From positions 1,302,001-1,366,000 of the forward strand of contig NZ_CP150900.1 of the NCBI RefSeq assembly GCF_038050405.1: a stretch of DNA of 64,000 nt, read 5' to 3'. The DNA is from Paraburkholderia sp. IMGN_8 (GTDB lineage: Bacteria; Pseudomonadota; Gammaproteobacteria; Burkholderiales; Burkholderiaceae). This document shows positions 36,866 through 46,600 of the stretch, piece after piece; the first letter of the stretch is position 1, and every line of letters starts with the position of its first letter. The notes beneath the pieces were generated by a model. The model had not been told where the DNA came from. It worked only from the letters and a program-made list of their open reading frames with translations, and did no database searches. Position numbers and translations under genes: made by a program.

Positions 36866-37426
36866 ATGTACAAAGTTAAAACTTTCGCAGCTACCGCAGC
36901 GCTCGCTGCCGCTTCATTGTCCGCCCACGCAGGCACGATGGATTCACCCGACTTCTGGAACACACCGACCGTGCACGACTACGGCAAGATGCATTTTTTG
37001 CCGAACAGCGCTTTCAAGCCACAACCGGGTCATACCTACAAAGTTGTCTTCGCCTTGACGCAAGGGGGCCAGAAACCCGACGAGGTGAGTCCGGCGCTTG
37101 ATCACGTTGCGCGCGCGGTGAATCTCTACGTGGCGTCGGGCGTGCCTTTGAGCAAACTCAAATTCGTCGCGGTCGCCTCTGGCTCAGCCACGTCGCTGGT
37201 GCTCGACGACGCGCACTACCGTGCGCAGTTCGGTGTGGCCAACCCCAATCTGCCGTTGATCGCGGAACTCAAGAAGGACGGCATCACGATCGCGGTGTGT
37301 GGCCAGGCCATGGCAGAACACCACTTCGAGGATGACTGGATCGCCCCTGGAGTAACGCTGTCGTTGTCCGCACTGACCACCGTGACAACCCTGCAGCAAG
37401 CAGGTTACGCGCTAATGCCGCTCTGA
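36866..37426 (+). CDS. periplasmic DsrE-like protein
   Basis: 186 residues. Signal peptide MYKVKTFAATAALAAASLSA cut after AHA; the mature part has the DsrE/DsrF alpha/beta fold (KVVFALTQGG, NLYVASGVPLSKLKFVAVASG) with a conserved Cys in ITIAVCGQAMAEHH. DsrE proteins bind or relay persulfide sulfur. Start ATG 36866 is chosen because the signal peptide begins there; 273 bases without a gene separate it from tauE, so it may have its own promoter. It fits the sulfide-oxidation theme of the locus. Confidence 0.85.
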   Translation: MYKVKTFAATAALAAASLSAHAGTMDSPDFWNTPTVHDYGKMHFLPNSAFKPQPGHTYKVVFALTQGGQKPDEVSPALDHVARAVNLYVASGVPLSKLKFVAVASGSATSLVLDDAHYRAQFGVANPNLPLIAELKKDGITIAVCGQAMAEHHFEDDWIAPGVTLSLSALTTVTTLQQAGYALMPL

Positions 37427-37984
37427 CCGCCCAGCGCGCGGGATATGCCAGGGGCAGCACATCGCTCGATGTCGTTGTTCTCTGATTCCGACACCCTGGA
37501 CTCCCCGCGAATCCTGCGTCCGAGGTCGACACCGTACCAACCCCCGACGGCGTATGCGCGCCGTGGACTGTCTCCATCCAGGAATCTGGAAATACATCGA
37601 CATGGCAACCCTCCCACTAGATGCGACGACTGTCGGTGCTCAGCATAACGACGGATTTCGAAGCTGGCGACTGGCCGGTATCGTTAAGCCGCGATGTCGA
37701 TCGAAGGGCGTTCATGCCTCTTCTGCTCGTGCAGAAAGAAAATGAAGCCGACGGCAGAGGCGAGGCCAATCGGGATATTGAGCATGACGCCGATAGCAGC
37801 CTCGGACTCTACATTGCGCGCATCACGGGCGGGATGCTTTCGTCGCGGACGTGCTCAAGGGTTGCTTGCGAACGCTTGGGTAGCGGACCAATATTTCAAG
37901 TTGGTAATCCATTCGTCACCGTGTGGTTGGGAACTGTGCGGTAGCGTGTCATTTTGAGTTCCGCTCCCTACCTACCCGACAAAA
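37427..37984. other. gap with a possible membrane-protein fragment
   Basis: No intact gene. On the minus strand 37684-37830 one frame reads EAAIGVMLNIPIGLASAVGF followed by FFLHEQKR and a stop. It looks like one transmembrane helix and loop of a DHA2-type MFS exporter (LNIPIGL is typical), so it may be a remnant. The rest shows nothing recognisable. Confidence 0.3.
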
Positions 37985-39010
37985 ATGATGCCGACCACCG
38001 CCCGTCTACTTGCCCTTGCATGCCTCTGCTTTGCGTCGATATCCTTTGCAGCAAAACCATCAACCGGCCCCCTGACGGTTCTCTCGACCACGCTGCTGCC
38101 AGACGTCACCGGCGGCGACTTCGACCACTTTGCAGTCGATCTGGCTCATTCCCGTCTGTACGTGTCAGCCGAGAAGTATGGGTCCATTGAGGTTTTCAGA
38201 TTGCCGGACGGCCAGCACCTTGCAAGTGTAAAGACGGTCGCGAGGGCTCCGCACAAGATAGTATTGGCGAACGACGGTAAGGAACTGCTTATAGCGGATG
38301 CGGGCGACGCGAACGTCAAGGTTGTCGACACGAAAACCTTCAAAGTCAAGAAAGTCGTTCCGCTCGAGCCGCAGCCGGATTCCGGCATCGCGGATCGACA
38401 GAGCGGCATTTTCTACGTCGGCAACGGAGGTGTGCAATCGCATAAGGGCAATGCCTACATCAGCTTGATTTCGCTTGCCGACGATTCCGTCGTCGGGAGA
38501 ATCGATGTTCCTGCGGGACAACTGAAGGCGATGGTCATCGACCGTTCCACCCACCGCCTGTTCGTGAACATGCGCGAGAAAAACGAAATCGGCGTTATCG
38601 ATCTGAATACCCGCAAATTGGCGAGTATCTGGCATGTTCCCGGCCCAAGCCTCAATTCGGCCATGGCATTCGATCCGACAACCAGGCGCCTGTTCATCGG
38701 GTCACGTAACCCCGGCAAGCTGTTCGTCATGGACACGAGTAACGGCTCGGTCATACAGTCTCTCGATATCGTGAACATCTCGGACGACATGACGTTCGAC
38801 GCGCTGCATCATCGCCTCTACGTGACTGGCGCCGGCGGCCTCGATGTCGTTAAACAGGTCGATTCGAACCATTACGCCATTGAGCAGCATATCGACACTC
38901 TCGGTGGCAAGACCTCGATCTATATTCCGTCGCTACAGAGGCTGTACGTCGTTCACACGAAGGGCCCTCAGGCAGCGGAGGCCGGACTCCAGGTGCTCAG
39001 CGTCCGCTGA
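37985..39010 (+). CDS. secreted YVTN/YncE-type beta-propeller protein
   Basis: 341 residues. Signal peptide (LLALACLCFASISFA, cut before AKPS), then repeated propeller blades: HFAVDLAHSRLYVSAEKYG, KIVLANDGKELLIADAG, AMVIDRSTHRLFVNMR, AMAFDPTTRRLFIGSR, MTFDALHHRLYVTGAG. Seven blades are plausible. Periplasmic or exported; the group includes putative binding proteins and lactonase-like folds, function unknown. ATG 37985 or 37988. A second, unrelated-length propeller (42696-43772) lies nearby. Confidence 0.8.
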   Translation: MMPTTARLLALACLCFASISFAAKPSTGPLTVLSTTLLPDVTGGDFDHFAVDLAHSRLYVSAEKYGSIEVFRLPDGQHLASVKTVARAPHKIVLANDGKELLIADAGDANVKVVDTKTFKVKKVVPLEPQPDSGIADRQSGIFYVGNGGVQSHKGNAYISLISLADDSVVGRIDVPAGQLKAMVIDRSTHRLFVNMREKNEIGVIDLNTRKLASIWHVPGPSLNSAMAFDPTTRRLFIGSRNPGKLFVMDTSNGSVIQSLDIVNISDDMTFDALHHRLYVTGAGGLDVVKQVDSNHYAIEQHIDTLGGKTSIYIPSLQRLYVVHTKGPQAAEAGLQVLSVR

Positions 39011-39100
39011 CACGTGCGACATGAGGCGTCGAAGGCGGCGAGGATTCGTCGGTAGCGGCCGTGGCGCGGCGCTACATTCAAGGTTTCATGAAAGGCCCCG

Positions 39101-39183
39101 TCAGAAGCTCGATACCAGCGTTCGCTCGGCCGCTTGCTCATCCCGAGGTACGCAGCGAGGGCGCTACGTGTTCCTGAAAATCC
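39101..39183 (-). pseudogene. fragment of a FisR-like gene (Fis HTH end)
   Basis: The minus strand reads [19 protein letters not shown] and then SERWYRAS. It matches [23 protein letters not shown] at the C terminus of fisR (31510-31590) at both DNA and protein level, with a small insertion. It overlaps the 3' end of the sensor kinase gene in a different frame, so a recombination joined the kinase gene to the tail of a fisR-like gene. Confidence 0.65.
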
Positions 39184-40637
39184 CCACTACACCGCAAAAA
39201 CGTCAGGATGAAACGCGTACCGTTTGCGTCGCTTTTGGCGTGAACGGTGCCGCCATGCAGTTCCATGACCGTGCGAACGATCGCGAGCCCAAGTCCGGCC
39301 GATCCGCTGTGGCAGCCCGACCCCGGCGATTGCGGCGGATTGGTGCGCGACGGGTCGACCCGATAGAAGCGGTCGAAGATCCGCTCGAGATGTGTGGCAT
39401 CGATGGGCGTCCCCTGGTTCGCGACGAGGACGCGCAGTTCGTCGTTTGCATCCTTGGCTTCGAGCACGATCTCGCCGCCGCGCGGCGTATGGCGCAATGC
39501 GTTGGCGAGGAGATTGCTGACCGCGCGCCGGAACAGTTCGATGTCGGCAGTTAGCCGGCCGCCGCCGACCACCCGCACGATAACGCCTGCGTCTTCGGCG
39601 GGACCTTCGAAGTATTCGGCGATGCGCGTCAACTCCTGCCCGACGTTGAACACGCGCGTATTCTTGACAAACTGCGGATGCTCCGCGCGCGCGAGAAAGA
39701 GCACGTTTTCGATCATCCGAGAAAGGCGGTCGCATTCCTCGAGGTTCGACTCGAGCAGCGTCTGATATTCGTCGCTCGATCGTGGCCGCGCGAGCGCGAC
39801 CTCGGTCGCGCCTCGCAAATTGCCGAGCGGCGTGCGCATATCGTGGGCAAGATCTGCCGTGAACTGGGACAGGTGCCGGAAGCCGCTGTCCAGCCGCGCG
39901 AGCATCTCGTTCAGCGAAGCCACTAGCATCTCGAGTTCCCGCGGCACGGATTCGGCGGCAATCCGAGTATCCAGGCGGTCGACGGTCACCCGACCCGCAC
40001 TCGCCGCGATGTCGCGCAGCGGTCGCAACAAGGCGCGGATCAGCAGATAGCTCAAGAGAAAGACCAGTAGCACACCCAAGGCGCCGGCGACGTGGAGGTT
40101 GTCACGATAGTGATCCAGCAGAAGCCAGCGGTCCCTCATGTTACGCGCGACGAGCACGGTCGCTACTTCGCCGTCGCTCAACAGTACGTCCGCGACCACT
40201 CCGCGAATCGGCTCTCCGTTGCGGGCATGCCATTCGGCGATCGCCCCATCGGTGATGCGCTCCGACGCCGGGACTCGCTTGACGTTGGCGGCCGCGTTGC
40301 CGCGCGCGGTCGATGCTGCTGCAGCGCCGATCGTGTCCGCTGTGTTGTGTTCGATCAGGACCCGTCCACTGGAGTCTTTCATCTCCATCGCCATCGCCTG
40401 ATTCCCGAGCACGATGCTGGTCAGGCGATCGGCATGCTCGCGGATGCCAGCGATGGTGTCGATTTCCTGCGCGAGTCGTCGCGTGTGACGCGCGGCGAGC
40501 ACTATATCGAGATCGTCCTGCGCCTTGACCTGACGATCGAGCGCAATATACACAAAGCTGCCCACCAGCACGAACACCGCGAGCGTCGTGCCGCCGAACG
40601 CGAGAGAGAGCATCGCGGTAAGCGAGCGGCCCCGCAT
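39138..40637 (-). CDS. heavy-metal-type sensor histidine kinase (CusS/IrlS group)
   Basis: 499 residues. Membrane segment about 8-30, periplasmic sensor about 31-180, second membrane segment ([19 protein letters not shown]), HAMP, HisKA with the phosphorylated His in [15 protein letters not shown], and HATPase with [17 protein letters not shown]. The last about 20 residues (after FILTFLR) run into a fisR-like fragment and are not kinase sequence, but the ATPase domain itself seems complete. Upstream, its response-regulator partner has lost the receiver domain, leaving the kinase an orphan at the end of the tonB operon. Confidence 0.85.
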   Translation of the reverse strand: MRGRSLTAMLSLAFGGTTLAVFVLVGSFVYIALDRQVKAQDDLDIVLAARHTRRLAQEIDTIAGIREHADRLTSIVLGNQAMAMEMKDSSGRVLIEHNTADTIGAAAASTARGNAAANVKRVPASERITDGAIAEWHARNGEPIRGVVADVLLSDGEVATVLVARNMRDRWLLLDHYRDNLHVAGALGVLLVFLLSYLLIRALLRPLRDIAASAGRVTVDRLDTRIAAESVPRELEMLVASLNEMLARLDSGFRHLSQFTADLAHDMRTPLGNLRGATEVALARPRSSDEYQTLLESNLEECDRLSRMIENVLFLARAEHPQFVKNTRVFNVGQELTRIAEYFEGPAEDAGVIVRVVGGGRLTADIELFRRAVSNLLANALRHTPRGGEIVLEAKDANDELRVLVANQGTPIDATHLERIFDRFYRVDPSRTNPPQSPGSGCHSGSAGLGLAIVRTVMELHGGTVHAKSDANGTRFILTFLRCSGDFQEHVAPSLRTSG

Positions 40638-40801
40638 CAGGTCACGTCCTTCGACTCGAGCGCGTAACCGGCCCTGCGTACAGAATAGATCAGCTTCACG
40701 GGATAATTGTCGTCAAGTTTTGTCCGCAGCCGTCGAGTGGCGACTTCGACCACGTTAGTGTCGCTGTCGAAGTTCATGTTCCAAACGCAGGACGCGATTT
40801 T
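40637..40801 (-). pseudogene. truncated OmpR-type response regulator (C-terminal domain only)
   Basis: About 54 codons reading [20 protein letters not shown], then [13 protein letters not shown]: the end of the winged-helix domain of a CusR/CopR-like regulator. The receiver and most of the DNA-binding domain are gone; the frame opens right after the stop codon of tonB. Its stop overlaps the kinase start (TGATG), the original two-component arrangement. A deletion fused the remains to the tonB operon. Confidence 0.8.
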
Positions 40802-41518
40802 CTAGTCTGTCTGGGTGAAATCAAAGGACTGTTCGACGACAACCTGATCGTTGCCGTCGACCTTGCATTGGTACTGAGTCATCGCGCGTCGTACCGACTC
40901 GTCAAAAACCCCCGGGGGCGTCGACTTGACGATGTCGACACGGACGACCTTGCCGCCTTTGATCGTGGCGCGCGCCGTTACTGCGCCGACAATTCCCTCA
41001 GCGAGCGCTCGCGGCGGCATCTCCGGCTTGGCCTGGACGGGGCAAACGATTGCAATGTCGGCCGGCTCCGCAGGAGCAGCCGTCGTGTTGCCGGACGCCG
41101 CGGCTGTGGGGCCGGGCATGCTTGGCGCAGCCTGCGTATTGGAGGGCGCGTCCTGCGTTGCGACCGCGACCGGTGCGACGGTTGGCGAAGCAACGTGCTG
41201 TTGTGCTGGCGCGGCCGGTCGTGCAATGGGTCTGGGCGCCGGCACGTCCGATTGCTGCCTCACGATCTTCTTGATGACTGGCGGCGGTGGGGGGGGCGGA
41301 GGCGGTGTAACGGCTTTTACGAACCGCATTTGCATAACGGGCGTCGCGGGTGCTGGCGTAGGCGTCGGCACCCGCATCGACATCACGGCCGCTACTAGCG
41401 CGCCCTCGATCGCAAGCGCAGCGACTATCGCGATCGCCATTGCGTTGCTGGCTCGTGGCCGTGACGTCTCGGTCGGCCACAGCGCGCCGCGGGCTTTCCC
41501 GGGGATACTCATGTTCAT
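40802..41518 (-). CDS. tonB: TonB-family energy transducer
   Basis: 238 residues. One N-terminal membrane anchor (about 27-48, AIAIVAALAIEGALVAAVMS), a Pro-rich spacer (TPPPPPPPPPVIKKIVRQQ, then Ala/Pro-rich), and a C-terminal TonB domain (about 155-235, PEMPPRALAEGIVGAVTARATI ... VVRVDIVKSTPPGVFDESV in outline). It passes proton-motive energy from ExbBD to the outer-membrane receptor. Third gene of exbB-exbD-tonB, spaced by 18 bases. Confidence 0.9.
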   Translation of the reverse strand: MNMSIPGKARGALWPTETSRPRASNAMAIAIVAALAIEGALVAAVMSMRVPTPTPAPATPVMQMRFVKAVTPPPPPPPPPVIKKIVRQQSDVPAPRPIARPAAPAQQHVASPTVAPVAVATQDAPSNTQAAPSMPGPTAAASGNTTAAPAEPADIAIVCPVQAKPEMPPRALAEGIVGAVTARATIKGGKVVRVDIVKSTPPGVFDESVRRAMTQYQCKVDGNDQVVVEQSFDFTQTD

Positions 41519-41536
41519 TCTGATTGACTCCGGAGG

Positions 41537-41947
41537 CTAGTCCACATCGGTCGCGAGCGCGACTGAACTGATTCCCGCAGAGCGCACCAGATCCATGGTT
41601 TTGATGATCGTTTCATATTCGACCCCCTTGTCGCCTGCGATCGTGACATTGACCTGCTTTGTGGCCTCCATGTCCTTGAGGCGAGCGGTCAGTTGCGGCG
41701 CAGAGATGTCATTCCGGTCGAGGTGCAATTCTCCGTCCTTTTCCACGCCCACGGTCACGGTGACCGTGTCGAGTCGCGCAGCCGTGGACGATTGCGGCAA
41801 TTCCAGTTTGAGGCCAGTGCCCTGGATCATCCTGAGCATGACCAGCATGAAGAAGACCAGCAGGAACATCATGATGTCGATCATCGGAATGATCTCGATC
41901 CGCGGTTTTTCGTCATTGCCAAAGTAGTGAGCCCGATGGTTCCTCAC
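41537..41947 (-). CDS. exbD: biopolymer transporter ExbD
   Basis: 136 residues with the short cytoplasmic start, the single membrane helix with the essential Asp (IEIIPMIDIMMFLLVFFML) and a periplasmic domain. Works with ExbB as the proton-driven motor for TonB. It lies 31 bases after exbB. Confidence 0.93.
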   Translation of the reverse strand: MRNHRAHYFGNDEKPRIEIIPMIDIMMFLLVFFMLVMLRMIQGTGLKLELPQSSTAARLDTVTVTVGVEKDGELHLDRNDISAPQLTARLKDMEATKQVNVTIAGDKGVEYETIIKTMDLVRSAGISSVALATDVD

Positions 41948-41978
41948 GGTGTTCTCCTGTATGTGGGGTGGTCGCGGT

Positions 41979-42590
41979 TCACGCGGCGAGCCGCGAGACG
42001 AGCATGGACTTGATGAGATCCATCTGCAGAAGAACCATCCGTACCCGCTTGTTCAGGTAGTTCAGCGCCACGACGCCCACGAGCGCAATCGTCAGCCCAC
42101 AGGCAGTGGCGATCAGTGCGTGGGCAATGCCGCCGGACACAGCCATCGGGTCGCTGGTACCCGACGCGCCCAGAATGTTGAACGAACCGATCATGCCGAT
42201 GATGGTGCCCAGCAGGCCCAGCAACGGCCCGAGCGTCACAGCGGTATCCAGCACCCACAGATTGCGGTCAAGCTTTCTCATCTGGAACATGATGCTTTCT
42301 TCGACTTCGCGCTCGAAGTGTTCGGCCGGTTGGCCCTGCAACTCGATCGCGGACTTCATCAGTTCGCTTTGTACCGATCCCTGGTAATGGTGAATCAGTT
42401 TCTGGACGTCGTCGGCCCTTGCCCGGCCGACCTGCTTGAGGTCGTATTCCAGGCTGCTGCCTCTGCGCACGGAGGTGCTAAAGAAAATCAGGCGCTCGAT
42501 GATGATGGCGAGCGCGGCCAGAAAGATCAGTGCCATCAAAGGCAACAAGCCGAATGACTGAACCGATGAATCGATAATGCTGCGAAGCAT
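41979..42590 (-). CDS. exbB: MotA/TolQ/ExbB proton channel protein
   Basis: 203 residues from ATG 42590 (MLRSIIDSSVQSFGLLPLMA); an in-frame ATG at 42626 would add 12 residues without a membrane signal. Three membrane segments are visible, with the conserved LDTAVTLGPLLGLLGTIIGM and ALIATACGLTIALVGVVALNYL regions. First gene of the motor set, 105 bases after the YncE-like gene on the same strand. Confidence 0.92.
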   Translation of the reverse strand: MLRSIIDSSVQSFGLLPLMALIFLAALAIIIERLIFFSTSVRRGSSLEYDLKQVGRARADDVQKLIHHYQGSVQSELMKSAIELQGQPAEHFEREVEESIMFQMRKLDRNLWVLDTAVTLGPLLGLLGTIIGMIGSFNILGASGTSDPMAVSGGIAHALIATACGLTIALVGVVALNYLNKRVRMVLLQMDLIKSMLVSRLAA

Positions 42591-42695
42591 GGTGCTACCC
42601 TCTACGTTGTGTCTTGAATGTGTCACCTTCCGACGTTACCGGCGGTATCGCCGTTGCGATGCCGCCGGTGGCGCGGTTGAGGCGGTGGCTATACG

Positions 42696-43772
42696 TTAGT
42701 TGCCGGCGCTCTGCGGCTTGCGTTGTGCGACCAGTACGTTGAACGTGTCGGGTACGACGCTCGCATGCGGATGCGGATTGTCGGCCGTCGCAGCGGGGGC
42801 CGAACCGAATTTCGAAGACACCAGGAATACGCGGTGAGTGTCGTCGTCGAGCGCCATCGACTTCGCGCCCACTTGTGTCGGCACGTTCTGCAGCACGGTG
42901 TAGTGATCCGCGTCGTCTTCATGCACCACGGTCAGCGTTCCATCCGCGCCGTTCGAACTGAACGCGGTTTTGAGCACCGGGTCGAAGGCGGCGGCATCTG
43001 GATGGCCGCCAATTGGCAACTGGGCCACCTGACGCCCCGAGCGAGCATCGATTACCATCATCCGGTTGTTGGCGCAGACGGTGAACAGCCGTTCGGTCTT
43101 CGTATCGATTGCGAGTCCGGACGGCCCTTCGCAAGGCGCGATCGACCAATGAGCGAGCACCTTGTTCGCTTTGCCGTCCATTGCCACGATCTCGCCCCTG
43201 TCTTCGACGTTGACGAAGATTCGACCGTCGTTGTCGACCGCGAGCGATTCAGGCTTGCCGCCGACAGGCAACGTCGCGACGACCTTGCGAGTGGCGGGGT
43301 CGATGGCGCTGACACTGTTGTCATGGCCATTGCTGACATAGAGGCGCTTCAGGTTGAGCGCATACATGATGCCGTCAGGGTCCGGGCCACCCGCTTTGAT
43401 CGTGTCGATGGTTCGCAACGTGTTGAGGTCGACCACCGTAATGGTGTCGGCACGGCCGTTGGTGATGAAACCGAGCTTCTGGTCCTGGACAAACGCGAAG
43501 CCATGCACGCCGTCGGTGTTTTCGATCTCGCCGACCAGCCTGCCCGTGTCGGTATCAACGACCTGGACATGGCTGGCGCGGCTGATAAACAGGTGATGGC
43601 GAACCGGGTCATACCCCACGTAGTCCCAGCCGTCGGTGCCACCCAACGTATAGTGCTTCGCGACTTCGAACTGCGCGTGCTCGGCGACCGGTGCAGCGTG
43701 CAGCGCGCCGCACAACAACGTCGACGAAAGACCGACTGCCATTGCTGCTCGCAAAAAAGTTTTACGTTTCAT
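42696..43772 (-). CDS. periplasmic YncE-type beta-propeller
   Basis: 358 residues from ATG 43772 (MKRKTFLRAAMAVGLSS, signal peptide cut after LHA). The longer frame from 44018 is antisense extension. Propeller blades include DYVGYDPVRHHLFISRASH, FITNGRADTITVVDLNTL, LYVSNGHDNSVSAIDPAT and RIFVNVEDRGEIVAMDG. It follows the TonB receptor by 23 bases; in E. coli yncE also pairs with a TonB receptor (yncD), so a shared uptake role is likely. Confidence 0.87.
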   Translation of the reverse strand: MKRKTFLRAAMAVGLSSTLLCGALHAAPVAEHAQFEVAKHYTLGGTDGWDYVGYDPVRHHLFISRASHVQVVDTDTGRLVGEIENTDGVHGFAFVQDQKLGFITNGRADTITVVDLNTLRTIDTIKAGGPDPDGIMYALNLKRLYVSNGHDNSVSAIDPATRKVVATLPVGGKPESLAVDNDGRIFVNVEDRGEIVAMDGKANKVLAHWSIAPCEGPSGLAIDTKTERLFTVCANNRMMVIDARSGRQVAQLPIGGHPDAAAFDPVLKTAFSSNGADGTLTVVHEDDADHYTVLQNVPTQVGAKSMALDDDTHRVFLVSSKFGSAPAATADNPHPHASVVPDTFNVLVAQRKPQSAGN

Positions 43773-43795
43773 TATTTTCAACCGTTTTAAGAAAG

Positions 43796-46600
43796 TTATT
43801 CGCGGATCGTCATGCCGACCATCACGGTCGGGCCGTAGAACTCGCGCTGGATCGGACGGTCCGGCGAGCCCTCGTAGAACTTCAACGGCGTGTTCAGGAT
43901 GTTGCGCACATCGAGATAGATGCCCACATCCTTTCTGATCTGGTAGCTGCCGCCGAAGTCGAGCGAGAAGCGCGACGCGGTGTAGACGTCGGTTGCAGCA
44001 GAACTGCCCACTGCCCACAGGCTCTTGCCCACATAGGAGGCCGACAGGCGCATGTCCAACGGACCACGCTCGTAGAACACGCTGGCGTTATACGAATTGC
44101 GCGGAGCGGATGGCAGCGTGTGGTCGTCACCCGGGCGAATGTCCAGGTGTGAATTGGTCCATGTCCAGTTCGCGTCTGCGCCCAGGCCGCTCAGGAACCC
44201 CGGCAACTGCGTGAAGTGCTGCTCATAGTTGGCGGTGATACCTCGTACACGTGCCGACGAGACATTGGCAAAGCTTACGAGCTTGATGGGGCCCGAATAC
44301 CCCGGAAGATACGGCGAGCTGAAGACGGTGGATGACTGGCCCACGACGTAGTCGGTCATCGACTTGTCGAACGCGCCGAGCGAAATGATCCCGCCATGCG
44401 GCAAATACTTCTCGAACTGAATATCGAAGTTCTGTGAAGTGGTCGGCTTGAGGTTCGGGTTGCCGGTGGTCACGGTTCCCGTTCCCGCATCGGCCAAGAC
44501 CGACGCACTGCTCTGGGCAAAGCCCGGACGCGCGATCGTACTCGAATAGATCGCGCGACCCACCAGCGTCGGCGTGAAGTCGTAGCGCAACTGCACGGAC
44601 GGAAACAGGTTGAAGTAGTTGTTCGCTGTCTGGTTTGGCGTGACGGAGCTGCCGTTGATCAGATTGCCGCTGAACGTATCCTGCGTCCATTCGCCGCGCA
44701 GACCCGCGAGCACGCCCAGGCGGCCCCAGCCGAACTGATACTGGCCATACATGCTGTAGATGTTCTCGTTGATCGCCGAGAACGCGGCGGCGTCCTTCAA
44801 CGGGTTACCCGTTACGTTGCCGTTGGCCGCAGCGGCGCCGTAGAGGCCGCTCATGACGCCATCGCTGATGGACGGCCCGATGTTGTACATGCCGTTGTAG
44901 AAGACGTTCGGCGCGCCGAACACCGCCTGCGACAGCGGGATTCCCGCGGCCGGCGAGTACGTGTGGGTGCTCTGCGCGCTGGCGAAGGTCATTCGGCGCA
45001 GGCCAGCACCGAACTTGAACTGTTCGTCTTCGGCACTCGTGAAGTGAGCCGGCAGCGTGTAGTTGACGTTGGCCGACCACTCATTGGTCTTGACATACTG
45101 CGACGAGTTGACGATCTGGCCCAGCGTGTAGCCGGCGGGATCAGACGGGTTCGGACCGGACACGATCGATTGCGTCGCGTAGTCAAAGCCGGGGTAATAC
45201 GTCACCGTGGCCGGGGCGCCGTTGTTGAACGTCGAATTCAGGTCGTACGGTTTGTCGTAGGTGCCACTGGTGAAGCCGGCGCGATAATCGATCTTGCCGG
45301 GCCCGATCCTGTTTTCGCCGCCCAGCGCAAAAAGTTGCGTTCGCAGCGTCTCCTTCTCGTCGCGCAATCCCTTCGCATAGGTCGCCGTATCCGTGAGCGT
45401 GCCGTTCGCATTCTGGACCGGATTGCCAGTGAAGTTGGTCTGGAGGTCTTGCCGGTTCACGTTCTCCGTATAGCCGAAGTTGTAGTAGCGGAAGTACCAC
45501 TTGTTGTCGGCGTTAGGCTGAAAGTCCAGTTCGCCGCCGTAGCCAAGGCGCTTGCGATGATAGTTGTAGAAACGCGGGTCGGTTTGCGCGTACGCCTTGT
45601 TCGGTACGCCAGCAGCATCGACATAAGCGTTTTCTTCGTCGTCGACGCCGCGGTGGTCCTGGTTGTAGGCAAAGGTACCGATGAAGGTGAACGGCGCGTC
45701 GGAATATGACGTGATGCCGGAACCGAGACCGGCAATGCCATGCGCGCCGAAGCGCGCACCCGCTGTCACCTCGACGTCCTGAGTTGTGCTACCGCGCAGC
45801 GTCTCGACACCTGAACCGAGCTTGGCGTCCAAAAACGGCTTGCCCGAAGGGGGCAACGTGCGAGGCGAAATGTCGATCGTGCCGCCGAGCGCATCGGCAT
45901 CCTGTTCGGGCGTGTTGGTGTCGGTCACGACGATCTTCCCGATCATGCCGGCCGGAATCGTATCGAGCGCGACCGCACGCCCCCCGTTCTGGGCCGAAGC
46001 CGGGTTGGTCGGCGGCAAATGGATGCCGCCGAAGGTGGTGCTGTTCAGGTTGGTGTCGAGGCCGCGGATGTTGACATAGCGGCCTTCGCCGGAGTCCGTC
46101 TCGAGCGACACGCCCGGCATGCGCGCAACGGCTTCAGCGGCGCTCACGTCGGGGGCCTTGCGGATGTCGTCGGCGGTCCGGATGGTCACCATGTTCGGAG
46201 CGCTCTGCTGAGTCGCGCGTGCGACGACATTTGCGGTGCGCTGCGACGCGACGGTCACGTGGTCGAGCGAGACAACGGGTGCGTCCACGATGACGTCGTC
46301 GTTTGTGGTGTTGTCCGCGCGCGCCACCACAGTCCGTTCGACCGCGGATGAGCGGGTAGGCGTGATGACCAGTGTGTATTGGCCCGCTGGAAGCCGGGTG
46401 AAGCGAAAAGCGCCGTCAGACGAGGTGATGGTGCTCGTTCCCGTCTCGCGAATCTGAATTTTAGCGCCAGCAAGCGGACGCTTGTCCGAACTCGACAACA
46501 CGTGACCCTGCAATGTCGCCATATCCGCTGCATGTGCGACGGTCATAATTGTGCTACTCATCAATCCCACCAACAACCCTGCCATATGCCTGTGCGGCAT
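43796..46600 (-). CDS. TonB-dependent receptor
   Basis: 934 residues. Signal peptide to about residue 24 (cut after AHA), then a carboxypeptidase-regulatory-like N-terminal domain (about 28-105), a plug domain (about 130-240, with MPGVSLETDSGEGRYVNIRG) and a 22-strand barrel ending in GMTIRE. The plug and length fit the TonB-Xanth-Caul subgroup that takes up carbohydrates or other non-siderophore nutrients. GGAG lies 9 bases before ATG 46600. It heads the operon receptor-yncE-exbB-exbD-tonB, and faces a secreted phosphoesterase gene. Confidence 0.92.
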   Translation of the reverse strand: MPHRHMAGLLVGLMSSTIMTVAHAADMATLQGHVLSSSDKRPLAGAKIQIRETGTSTITSSDGAFRFTRLPAGQYTLVITPTRSSAVERTVVARADNTTNDDVIVDAPVVSLDHVTVASQRTANVVARATQQSAPNMVTIRTADDIRKAPDVSAAEAVARMPGVSLETDSGEGRYVNIRGLDTNLNSTTFGGIHLPPTNPASAQNGGRAVALDTIPAGMIGKIVVTDTNTPEQDADALGGTIDISPRTLPPSGKPFLDAKLGSGVETLRGSTTQDVEVTAGARFGAHGIAGLGSGITSYSDAPFTFIGTFAYNQDHRGVDDEENAYVDAAGVPNKAYAQTDPRFYNYHRKRLGYGGELDFQPNADNKWYFRYYNFGYTENVNRQDLQTNFTGNPVQNANGTLTDTATYAKGLRDEKETLRTQLFALGGENRIGPGKIDYRAGFTSGTYDKPYDLNSTFNNGAPATVTYYPGFDYATQSIVSGPNPSDPAGYTLGQIVNSSQYVKTNEWSANVNYTLPAHFTSAEDEQFKFGAGLRRMTFASAQSTHTYSPAAGIPLSQAVFGAPNVFYNGMYNIGPSISDGVMSGLYGAAAANGNVTGNPLKDAAAFSAINENIYSMYGQYQFGWGRLGVLAGLRGEWTQDTFSGNLINGSSVTPNQTANNYFNLFPSVQLRYDFTPTLVGRAIYSSTIARPGFAQSSASVLADAGTGTVTTGNPNLKPTTSQNFDIQFEKYLPHGGIISLGAFDKSMTDYVVGQSSTVFSSPYLPGYSGPIKLVSFANVSSARVRGITANYEQHFTQLPGFLSGLGADANWTWTNSHLDIRPGDDHTLPSAPRNSYNASVFYERGPLDMRLSASYVGKSLWAVGSSAATDVYTASRFSLDFGGSYQIRKDVGIYLDVRNILNTPLKFYEGSPDRPIQREFYGPTVMVGMTIRE

